Shown here one piece after another: positions 25,600 to 36,630 of a stretch of 64,000 nt of DNA. Source of the stretch: Hirundichthys speculiger (lineage: Eukaryota > Chordata > Actinopteri > Beloniformes > Exocoetidae); assembly GCA_018398805.1 (NCBI GenBank), contig JAGFBZ010002317.1:186001-250000 (forward strand), given 5' to 3'. Under the pieces are notes generated by a model. That model worked only from the letters and a program-made list of their open reading frames with translations, had not been told where the DNA came from and searched no databases. The number at the start of each line of letters is the position of its first letter. The first letter of the stretch is position 1. Made by a program: the position numbers and the translations under genes.

Positions 25600-28500
25600 A
25601 TGGCCAGCAAGAGGAAGTCCACTACACCTTGTATGATCCCTAGCAAGATAATCCGGCCCATAGAAGAGACTGAGCGGGACTCTCCAGTTTTTCTGCATCA
25701 GTCCAGGATTTCTGGAGGTGACGCACACAGGCCTTTAGACCCCGGTGAATCTTCTAAACCAGAGGCTGGGGATGCTGATAAGGACGATACTGGGACTTAC
25801 ACCTGTAAGCCTTGTCATTTTGAAATCCATGATCTTAATTTGTTCTTGGATCACGTCTACACTGGGCATCCAGAGTTCCGTGCAGATCCGAGCTTTGTCT
25901 GCAGGAGCTGTGGGGTTTCAACACCTAAGTTTGAAGGGCTGGCCCTGCACAATGCCAGAGTTCATCCCAGCATATTGAACACCTCTCTGCATTTAAGGAA
26001 AAGGGACAGGAGGGTGGTGGTAGAGCAGAGTGTGATGAATGTAGTAGAGATAGGTAAAGAGAGTGAGATTTCTATCACCAAAACCCCAATCATGAGGATG
26101 CTGAAGGGCAAATCGGAGCCGAAACGGATTGTGGTGTCTCACTCGGCCTCAGATGAGTTGTCCTCAGACCCACATTCTGTCACTGTTTCAAGAGAAACTG
26201 AAGGAAAAGAGACTGCGGCGGTGACGGTCACCCATGTTCCTACAATTGTCCACAATGGAACAACTAAAGTCACACTACCCTCAGCAATCCAGATAGTCAA
26301 TGGTTCAGCAGGATTACCTATGTTAAAGACCCCTATCACACAGGTAAGTGTTATCTTAAATTGTTGTTATCTTTAGTCTGTTTTATGCAAATACATTTTT
26401 ACATAATTTTAAATTCCTCTAGGTGGTTTCTGTCGCTCAAAACAGAAGCGTTCATCACTCTGCACCGATAAACACCTCCTCAAATGCTTCTTCTGCTTCC
26501 TCCCTTTCATCATCAAAAAATCTCCCCAAGGTAGATGCTGTTTTTGTATCCCAGCAATATGAACATAATAATTTGATGAAAAGTAACATGGTCTCCTGCG
26601 ATGACCTTTCACTTTTTTTCTCTTCCAGGTAATGATTCCTTTGAGCAGCATCCCCACCTATAGTGCTTCCATGGATGACTCCTCCTTCCTCAAGACCTCC
26701 TTCAGTAAGTTTCCGTATCCCACAAAAGCTGAGCTCTGCTACCTGACTGTGGTCACCAAGTTCCCCGAAGAGCAGATCAAAATCTGGTTCACAGCTCAGA
26801 GACTAAAGCAAGGCATCAGCTGGTCTCCAGAGGAGATAGAGGAGGCCAGGAGAAAGATGTTCAACACAATCATTCAGGCAGCACCAGTCACTTCACAGAA
26901 CCAGACCCAGAGTCATCACAGTCCAGCTCAGCACACAATCACAGTTCTGCCTGCTTCACTGGGGGCCACAGGGATCCCTCAATTTCTACAGGGGTCTCTT
27001 GTAAGCCAGGGCGGGGTGATCGTCACCCAGCCTGTGGTGGCAAATGGCATCCAGGTTAGCAGTGCTCCCATGGCGCTGGCTGTCACACCCAAACCCCAGG
27101 CAGCAGCTCGGCCCATGATGCAGGCCCGGCCTGCTGCGGCTCTGGTGGCAGACAAAGGCATCAGCATGGTGGTGGGCACGGTGGGCAGCAGCAGTGCAGG
27201 CAGCAACATCATTGTCAGCAGTAATAGTAAAAGTGGGGGAGGGGGCACTAGCAGCTCTAATAGTAGTCAAGCTGGTGTCATCAACCTTAGTCTTGGAAAC
27301 GGTAATCATAGTAATGCTAAGGTGAGCAGTGTCAATGGCAAACATAGCTCTGCTAATGCAGACTCGAGTGACAAGAGCAATAATAACGCTACCAGCCGTG
27401 TCAGTGCCAAGAACACTGATGTCAGTACAGCTAACAGTACCAGCACCACACATAGTGACAGCAATCTAACAACAGACAGCAAAGTAACAACAGAGAGCAA
27501 AGCTGTTGAAGGCAACAGCGTAACAGACTTTAATGAACAGAAGAGCAAAGATACCGATTGTAGCAGCTTCAAAAATAACACAGCAAGCACAGACGACGAT
27601 GACCCCTCTGCTGATGACTCTTCGGCCATCAAAATGGACGAGGCTTCATCCCCTGCCTCCAAATCTTCTTCTCCATCTCCAGCAGCTCCCCCTGGCACCA
27701 CCCTCGGCTCCCGGATACCCGTTAATGCATTCCTGGACCCCAGCTTTTACAAGGGCAAGAAGTCTCAAGAGCAGCTCAGTGCCCTGAAGGACAGTTTTCA
27801 GATGAGCCAGTTTCCTGACCAGGAGGAGGTGGAGCGCCTCATTTCTCTGACTGGCCTCACAGTGCGAGAAGTCCGCAAGTGGTTTAGCGACCGGCGTTAC
27901 CACTTTCGCAACCTCAAAGGCTCGCGCTCTACCACAGGGGGGCCGACTAAGTCCGGTGTTGGATCTGGAGCAGGGAGCAGTTCAAGCACACCTGGGAGCA
28001 GCGCTACTGCAGACAGTTCAACCCCCGTGGACCTGTCGGAAAGTAGCAGCAACTCCGGTTCAAAAACACCCCAGCACAGCTCACCTAATGCTCCTTTGAA
28101 TCCTGCTGCGACACAGACCCCCACCTCTCCCACCACACCTTCACGCCGGCTCCACAGAGCCGCCTTCACCTGATTTCACAGCCATCCGCTACAAGGAGAG
28201 AGAACCCCACCAGGTGAGACGGAAAATTTGTTGCTTCATACGCCATTGGAATTAAATGGAAAACATGAATTTACTTTTGAATATTGCAATGTTGTGAATG
28301 TTAAGAAGTTATGGTTGTTTCAGATTAATCATCAACCAAGATGGAATAGAAAAGATGTTTCTGACATTTTTGTGTTTTTTTTTTCTTTTCCAAATTCACA
28401 ATATTGCAAGTCTTTAGTGCATAATCTTCAGCCTGCACCAAAACATTTCTTAATCAATGAATCTGTTTAGTTGTACTCATTTCCTGCAGCTTACTAACTT

Positions 28501-31500
28501 TATCCAAATGTATTTTATGTTTAGGTTAAAGCCCTTGAGGCCAGCTTTGCCCAGAATGCTGACCCAGCAGGAGAGGAAGTGGACAGGCTGCGATCTGAGA
28601 CCAAGATGACCAGGAGAGAGATCCATGGCTGGTTCGCTGAGAGGAGGAAGAGAGCAGCAGCTGAGAAAAAGAGAGAGGAGGCGGAACGGGCACAGAAAGA
28701 GGACGTGGACGAGATGGAGGTTGATGGAGAAGAGAGACAGAGAGATGATGGTTCAGGAGAACTGAAAGTCAACCCTATTAAAATCAATTTGAAGATGCTG
28801 AAGGTGACAGAGGCCAGTGGCAAATCAGAAAGTGAAGGATTGGATAATCTGACAGTACTGCCTCAACCCAGCAGCACGCCCGCTTTTCCCACAGGCTCCA
28901 CCTCCTCCACGGTCTCTAAACCCAGCCAGTCCTCCACCCCAACGCAGAAAACATCCCACTCCCCGAAACCCACAACTGTCCGAGGCAAGAAGACGGTGGA
29001 GCAGCTGCACCTGCTCAAACAAGTCTACGCTCGGACCCAGTGGCCCAGCGCTACTCAGTATGATGAACTGCTCTCAGGTACTGGGCTGCCCAGATCTGAG
29101 GTGGTGCGCTGGTTTGGGGACTGTCGTTACGTGCAGAAGAATGGGCAACTGAAGTGGCTAGAGGAGTACCAGAACTCGGCCCTGGAAGAGGACCTGCAAA
29201 AGGGGAATGAAACGGTTCTCCAGGTTCACCTCGATGTCCATGGCAGACTGGAGGAGTCACAGGTACTGGTACAAAATATGGTGTCGAACAAGTTGTTGTT
29301 GTTGTTGTTTTTTTTTCCTCTTCCCATTTATTTCCCTGAGTCGTAGATGCCGGACCCGTTAAACCTAAAAGGCAGATACTGTGTGCTGAAAGTGCCTGAA
29401 GTTCTTGCCAGGACATTCATATGTTGAAGAGCTTTTGCTGGAAACCTGAGTCTTGTTTATATTTCTGTTCTGACAGTGTTAACCTGCAGAAACAGAACTC
29501 TGGCACTTGAATCAAATTACATCTCTTTTAATCATCATTTTCAAGAGGCTGTTTTTCAAAGAGAATAAGCTCTGCTCATCTTTGTATAGTTCTCCCATAA
29601 TGTTTGGAAAGGAGATTGTGTCAAAGCCATTATGAAGCTCTTGGGATGATGTGAAATTGAGAGTTTTTGAGACTTCATTGAATTCTTTACTCAGAAGATT
29701 TAACTTAAAACTGCTTCTTTGTTCATTATAACATAAAAATATTCTTTCCTTTGTAAAGCAAAGGCAAAAAAAATCCACTTTTTCTCATTTGAATCAAAGT
29801 ATTTTCACAATTTTTGTGGGCTGCTGGAGAAAAATTCGAGAGGTCAAAATATAGACCTTTTGAATTTACTTATATAACTACAAAAATCATCATATAAATA
29901 TTACAGCTGAGGTAACCAGCCGACTAGAAATCTTCAGTCTGATTCAGTCCCCTGTTCTTTCCATGCATGTGCTGCGCTGCCACATAGCCAACATACCACA
30001 CCACGTATATGAATTTTCTCCCAGTCTATTGAAGTAAATCATTTGTTTGCTCACACTTCTCACATGAAACTCAGGGTGTTTTGAAAACTTTACTGGATTA
30101 CTATATTAGAAACAACATTACCACCCATGATATGTATCAACATCAAACTGTCTCTGCACTCTATTTACAACTAAGTAAAGTAAACTGACAATTTGGATAT
30201 AGAAAATATGTTTATCAGCGTGCACATTACTTGCGTTGGTAGTTACACTGCAGAAGTGTCATTAAATCCTGTAGAACAGTGATTCCCAAAGTGTGGACCA
30301 CGGCCCCCAGGTGGGCCGTGAGAGGTCATTAAAATTAAACAAATATGTTTTAAATCCTCAATCTTTTTCAAATATGTTTTTAATTACTGTAAAATATTAA
30401 CGACATGATATAAAAACATTAAGAAGTAATAAAACAAATCAGTTAAGTGTTATACTACCGTCATCTTAATTTAATATGACAAGTGTCACCTTATTTGTTG
30501 ACCCCTTACATTAATGTCATAACACAGCTTCTAGTCCTGAATGTTGATCACAGTTGTGATTAAAGGTTTCGGTGGGCCATGGAAATTTTTCACGTTTCAA
30601 ACTGGGCCTTGGTATTCTGAAGTTTAGGAATGGCTGCTGTAGAATACTGCATGGGGATATAAAGTAGAAGTGTATTGTATGTGGAGTTCAGTGTAGAACT
30701 ATGCATGCCTGTATTCCACTATTTACATCCACAACTAGAGGAGCAAGTAATGCACATAAGCATCAACATTTAACAATAACCCTCTGTTCCCGTGATCGTA
30801 TTTGATTCGAGATTTTCTAGTATTTGTTTTCTTGGTGATAGATTAAATTCCAGTTCCTTTGGCAAAGGAATAAAGATCTAGATTTGAGCACTGACCATTC
30901 AAGAGCATATGTTTCAAAACTACAGCAATAGAGTTTCATGTTGATGTCCATCTGAAATTTCCAAACCATTATTTCTTTTTTTCTTATTTCTGCCAGATGC
31001 AGGAACTGACTGAGAGGAGTGGTTTGACAGCAGACCTGGTGCGACATTGGTTCTCTGCCAAGGGGAAAGCAACTGTGGCTCATACGACAGCAATAAAACC
31101 AGTTGTATCAGGTGTGGCAGCAGAGTTGCCAACTACAGGACTGTGCCCACAGGAGCCGCAGCCAGAAGGAGGGCTGGACAAAAAAATGAAGCAGATGGAT
31201 TGCAGTGTCGCAACACAAGCAGAAGAGGCCACAACTGACAAGATTCTGAACACTGTTAAAGGTACCCTTTTATTTTCCATCAAACATACTTAGAAGTTCC
31301 ACTTCAGGATTGTGCAGGGTGTGTAACACGTTTTTTTTTTTTAACCAAGGGGCGCTCCAAATAACCTCCCTACTGTTCTACATCCACTTACACAGATCTT
31401 TCATGGTTCAACTCTTGCGCTGTTATTGGGCCTTGTTTTATATGTGAATGACCTCGAAGCGGAATAGCAGGAGATTTTTGTTGAACGTCTGTTCTGTCTT

Positions 31501-32026
31501 GGGAGGTATACGCAGAGGTGAAACGAAAGGGAGCTGGCGTGGCACAACACACCGCTCACCCCAATGATGCTACTGTCACTCAGATTATTCAAAGGCAGCA
31601 TGCAGAGTGGAAGCTGCATCATGTAGTCTCTATTGTTCAGTCTCTATGAATTTGCAAAGAGGAACACTCACAGGTTAAAAAAAAAGATGGCTTTTTAGTG
31701 CCTATATGTTGCGACTCGTATGTTTAAAAATGTCTTGAATTGGTAAAATTGTAATGCACATTTCTCTGAAACAATCCAAACTTAATCATTTTTTAAGAAC
31801 AATGGGAAGTCGCACATGTAAGGACATCTCTTATGTTATAATCCTCACTAGGATGTCAAAATGATGAAACACACATTTATTGTAATAATGAGGCATGCTG
31901 GGACATTTGCTTCAGTGCATGTATGACCTCAGTACACTGTCAAAATTTGGATTCTTTTTTTTTTTTTTTACGTGATGGGAAGGTGATGAAATTTTATTTT
32001 ATTTTTTTTCCACAGAAACCGATTGA
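25600..32026 (+). CDS. zhx3: zinc fingers and homeoboxes 3, about 1149 aa, with an internal frame break
   Basis: Nuclear transcription factor of the ZHX family (forms homo- and heterodimers, interacts with NF-YA). Exons: 25600-26343, 26423-26530, 26629-28213, 28525-29262, 30997-31261, 32016-32026 (stop TGA). The start ATG opens MASKRKSTTPCMIPSKII, as in ZHX proteins. Two C2H2 fingers: C69/C72/H85/H90 and C101/C104/H117/H122. Homeodomain 1 is at about 300-362 (KIWFTAQRLKQG), 2 at 655-712 (VRKWFSDRRYH), 3 at 813-870 (IHGWFAERRKR), 4 at 965-1022 (VVRWFGDCRY) and 5 at 1045-1085 (VRHWFSAKGK). The protein ends ...VKETD, like the human C-terminus. It is longer than human (956 aa), mainly through a Ser/Thr/Asn-rich insert between homeodomains 1 and 2. 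All coding introns except the last are phase 0. Between 28100 and 28173 the frame must shift by one base; see findings. Length assumes that shift. Confidence 0.93.
30277..30636. mobile_element. non-autonomous hAT element (360 bp) in zhx3
   Basis: Bounded by an exact 8-bp target duplication CTGTAGAA (30269-30276 and 30637-30644). The termini are CAGTGATTCCCAAA on the left and, reversed, CAGCCATTCCTAAA on the right (11 of 14 match). The interior has the subterminal GTGGACCACGGCCC motif typical of this hAT group and no coding capacity. It sits in the intron between zhx3 exons 29262 and 30997. Confidence 0.85.
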
Positions 32027-33060
32027 AGAGGCCTTTGTGTGAGGATGAATTTACAACACAGGTGGTCTTTGTTCTGGGAATCTGACTAAAAGACAGCAGA
32101 TGTGCTTTGAAATGGGATCACTGGATGGAAATGCATCTTGAATCCATCTGCACCTATCCATCTCTCCCTCCGTTCTTCCATCTGTCCCACAATCAGAGGT
32201 GGGTATGACCTCCTCCGCTACGCAAGATAGACACTAAAGCCGCTAAGCCCCTCCCCACTTACGTCCCTCCTCCTTCTGTTTTGTGTAGCTTTCTGCTACA
32301 CAAACGCCTTCTCCAATACTCTCCCACCTGACATTTTCCCCTCAGGGGGAAGTTTCCTGAAGAGACTCAAGTGAAGGAGTGGAGGGAGGTTGAGACTGAT
32401 GGAGTTGTGATGCCATGTTTGTTCTGCCTGCCTGCTGTGATGGGAGAGAGGATGGAGAGTTTAAAAAAAAAAAAAAAAAAAAGGCAAGAGAAGTGTGTTT
32501 GAGATTGAGGCTTGGGTTTGGACCGTTATCAGGAATGCTGGAAATGAAACATTGTTTTGGAATAGGAAAAACTGCACAAGTCTCTTGCCCCAGGGTGATT
32601 GCTAAGGACTTAAAATTCTTATTTTTAAATTATGTCTTCATATTCTTGTTTCCCCATCCCATCATGTTTTCAGCTAAATTTTTTTTTTTTTTTTTTTTTA
32701 GCTAGGCTTCATTTGAAATTTCTATCTACATACTCTTTATTTAAATTGGTCATTGTTCAGTAATATGGTATCTGGACTTATTTCACCCAAAGAAGACGAG
32801 GCCCCTGTGGTGTCTAAAGCAAAGCAAAGCAAACAAAAAAAAAAAAAGTGAGGAAAAAAAAACAATATATTAGACTATATGAAATATGGTTTGTGTTGTA
32901 GCATTAAGTGCTTTACGTTGTCGACATGCACGTACATTTGTTTTTATGGAACTTTCTTATTGAATAAATTTGAGTGTAAGAAAACTGAACTTTTACTAGG
33001 GTTCCATACTTAGGCTTGATGTACAATTTTTACAGATGTATTTGCAGAATAAAAAGAATG
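32027..33060 (+). other. zhx3 3' UTR with candidate polyadenylation signals
   Basis: Follows the zhx3 stop codon in the final exon. It contains long A and T homopolymers (32461-32482, 32680-32699, 32836-32860). Canonical AATAAA lies at 32963-32968 and another AATAAA at about 33046-33051, either of which could end the transcript. The exact end is not visible from sequence. Confidence 0.6.
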
Positions 33061-36000
33061 TAATGAATTTGTGGCTGTGTGAGTCTTTAGCAATGTAGTT
33101 TGATGGATTATTTGGCAAGTGATGCCAGCCAAACCTGGTCCTCCATAAGTTTCCACCCCATAAAAGCTCAAGGTTTTAGTCTGAAAAAAACATTTTAACA
33201 TGTTATGCATCACTCCATCCAAACTGACCTGAAAGCCTCTTATTGAAGGCAATACCTTCAAATAGAGGCAACCCCACCCAAGTCTTTAAATTTTAGTAAA
33301 AGTGCCTTGCAGCAGATAACCGTAAACAGCATTCCTACAGGTGGCTTACTTGTTTCCAGAACTGCAACACACATCTTAGATTTAAAATACTTAAACCACA
33401 GAAATGAAGTAGTTTAAGTTTATAAAAAATCCTTTGCATAGACACTTTTTTTTCACTGAAGTGCATGAATATAAAAAGAAAATAAGAAAACTCTATAAAG
33501 CAGTGAGTATTTTATTTACTTTTCAGGCTTGAATATGTTTTATATGAAAGGCAAAATTAAAATGAATACTTATCCACAGTTTAGGCACATTACAGGAAGG
33601 CAAATGTAAATGAGGCTGTTACTAGCAGAAAAAAAAGGCAAAAACAAATGACAGTTGAGGGTGCTGTGCATCCACACAGGTGTTCTTAGTTATTCTGGTT
33701 GATTGGAACTCATTACAGTTGGCTGAAAGCATATTTGGAGCCTTTACATCAGGTACAGCAAAGTGAACAGTGAAGTCAGCAACGTCAGTCAAACACGGTC
33801 TATACAAGGCTGAGAAACAATCAAAATAAGTGATAACATCTGTGCGGGTGCCCCAATGGCTGTGCAGGTGGAAGATGTAGCTTTAATGTGACGTGCAGAT
33901 GGAGGCACAGAGATCTGCAGACAGGCCGGCTATAAGAGCAGTGCAGCACTGGAACATGAGCTGTCCACAAAGACCAGTCATCCGCAACAGGAGGATTTTG
34001 GGACTTTGGGATTGATACTAGGGGTGCAAATGAATTTACTCCTGACATGGTTTTTACCTTAAATCATACCATATGGCTTAAGGGTGACTCAGCAGTCAAC
34101 ACTGAGAATATCAAACTCTCTTCTTACAATCATCATGTACAAGCAGGGAAAACACTGGTGCTTCATTCTTACAAGAACATCATCATGGGTTACAGTCCAG
34201 TTCTGAGCAAGAGTGGGCCCACACAAACTTTATGAACTATCAGCTACAGAAATTAAGAGAAGCCTTGATTTCCAAGTAAGAAAAACATGGTAAAATGTGT
34301 CTAAAGTCGAGAATGCAAAATTGTGAAATACAACAATTTGCATCAACACTGTGCAAAGTATCAATTTTCTTGCACAAGTCACAAGTTTATGGGCAGTGGC
34401 TACTCAACCAGATGTTTTGGCAGTGTAACATTCAATCCTCACAGCTGTCTGGGAAGCAGCCTGATGAGACAAAATTCTACAGCAGCACAAAAAAAAAGTC
34501 CCTTATGTCTTTGTGGTGTAGCAAACATCACTAGATAACATTTCTTTATGGCTTACACTGAGTGTGGTCAGCGATACTACATTTCATTTTTAATAATTGA
34601 ACAAAATCCAAAGAATGTGGATGCAAAATAAAATACCTCAAAACCATGTTAACACAGTTGTTGGATTTAAACGTTTTGCCTCACCTACACTAAAAACAGT
34701 GATGGTTACATTCAGCATCAACCAACATCTGTGTTCATTATGGGAATACCAATTATGAAAAACGCTGGATAAAGTGGCAAGACACTTCAAGAAAAGACTA
34801 GAAATGTTTAGAAAATAAAAAATCTGACATCCGAAGAACACTGGGATAAATAGTAAATTAAGCAAGTGTATTACAATCTCAAACTCAATTTTCCATAACT
34901 ACAGTTTTGATGGCATAGTGACAAAACATTTACAATGTTTCCTGAATTAAATATGAAAAGGCATACCATATTTAAGCACAAATTACTATGATGGACTGAT
35001 TTTTAAAAAAATGATCAAATTGTTGCGTACAAAGATAAGCATGAATGCAGCCCTGAGCCCTGTGTGAACTACCCCTTTAAGGGACAAAAAAATGTCACCA
35101 TAACATGTTAGCTGATGTAAGCAAAAAGCTGAAGGAAAGAAAAACGACAGGTTGGAAATCAAATCAGTCACAATCAGACTACAACCTTTTTGGAGGTTTA
35201 ACATTTCCCCCTCATCGTGTATCATCACTCAGCTCGGGTGTTGGATGATCTCTGCAGGATAAAACTGTTAATGAACAAGACAGATGTTTAAAGTGAGACT
35301 GACTTTTAAAGCATTGCAGGACAATGGAATGGTGTGCAGATTTTTTTGGAATGCAAGTAAGAAATAAAAATGATGTATGTGCAAACATTTGACCTTGTTT
35401 GCCCTCTCGCTGCTTCCAACACAAAAAGGCTATGACTTCTTCCTGTGGCCTTAAAAAAAAATAACAAAAGGGAGGAGGGGAATAATAAAATAAAATGTAA
35501 TAACAGCTCAGGTTTAAGGTACGAGTTCATCTGAAGGCCTATAAAGTCCTCCTCAAAGCAAAGAGAGACACATTAAAAATAGCAGTAGAGTCTCCATGTT
35601 TTACACAAACACTAATAAAAAAAAAAAGGTCACATTATGAATGTTTAAATAATCATAATAATTAAAAACACTTGAGACAGGAGCTCTTTGAGAGCACGTT
35701 GTCAGCTGCTGTTGTTTTCTGGCCAACAGCACAGCAGGAATAAATATATATATTCATATATGCCAAAAGAGAAGAGGAGAGAAACTTAACTTTAAACAGT
35801 TTCAAATTGATACCTTTTTCCAGCTCTCTCTTAGCCTCCAAACTAAGCAGCTGTTGTGCACAATGAAAACTGATTTTAATCTGGCCCGCACAACACACAG
35901 TTCAGGGCTAAAACTTTCTACAGCCTTGCTTTTTGTTCTGCTGTGAATGTCGTTTCTTCTTCCTGTCCACAGCCATCAGCTTCCTCTCAGCCCCCCTGCC

Positions 36001-36235
36001 CCTCCAGTGTCCTCCTTCCTGTCAGATGGGCAGGGAGGTGAGGGAGGGAGGGGGGGTCATTTGAAGAATGGGGAGAGAGAGAAGCCTTAAATGTAGGCCA
36101 AAGCGGTGGTGGACGTTTCCATGGAAACAGTGTTCACAGCAGTCAGTGACATCATCAGTATAGGGATGGGCGATTGGGTGGCGAAGGATGATGGGGTGGG
36201 GTCTGTGACAGAAATGAGTCCTAGTTGGGTTGGAA
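33061..36235 (-). other. convergent interval: zhx3 end and probable plcg1 3' UTR
   Basis: No coding sequence recognised. On the minus strand, AATAAA (plus TTTATT at 33511-33516) could end a long plcg1 3' UTR. A G-rich tract lies at 36029-36055 just below the plcg1 stop codon. The two genes therefore converge with at most about 450 bp between candidate 3' ends. Confidence 0.45.
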
Positions 36236-36630
36236 TTAGACACGGTTCTCTTCGCCCACTCTGGTTCTCCCCAACATCCTGAAGACAAACACAGGAGAAG
36301 GACTGCAGTCATCTGCCCTCTACATGCACAGACATGTGTAAAACCTATACACCATATCCTTACCCTCTGGTTTGTGGGTCCAAGTGCTCCAATAGAACCT
36401 ACTGAGACACCCTGAAGTCTTCTATAGGGGACTGGTAGCGGGATTCAAAAGAGCCCTCCCTTCCTCTGTAAGACATGGCCTGAGCAGGCGACTGGGGCAG
36501 AGGAGACATGCTGGAGGAAGTCGAGGACACTGAGCTCAGTTCCCCAAAACGCTCTCGCCTTATTTGAGCTGATGCTGTAAGTGGCGTGGACACTGGCAAG
36601 CAATGGGCTCAGAACCTCACCGTTTTCATC
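36236..36630 (-). other. plcg1 C-terminal tail exons
   Basis: Exon 36403-36630 begins DENGEVLSP in phase with the preceding exon and ends [20 protein letters not shown] in the next frame, so one base must be lost between about 36600 and 36614, or a 46-nt intron (36575-36620) must be removed. The donor CA|GTAGGT at 36402/36403 joins in phase 2 to the acceptor CTTCAG|G at 36279/36278. The last exon, 36236-36278, encodes [13 protein letters not shown] and TAA, aligning with the human end RRTRVNGDNRL. The conserved tyrosine (human Y1253) is in SRYQ. The tail is shorter than human by roughly a dozen residues. Confidence 0.8.

Noticed and set aside
26979..28169. Several long antisense open frames over zhx3
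   Set aside because: They are shadows of the GC-rich, serine-rich coding exon on the plus strand, where the family match is clear.
25600..32026. zhx3 as a processed or dead pseudogene
   Set aside because: It has intact splice sites, intact fingers and five recognisable homeodomains, with only one frame problem that has two benign explanations.
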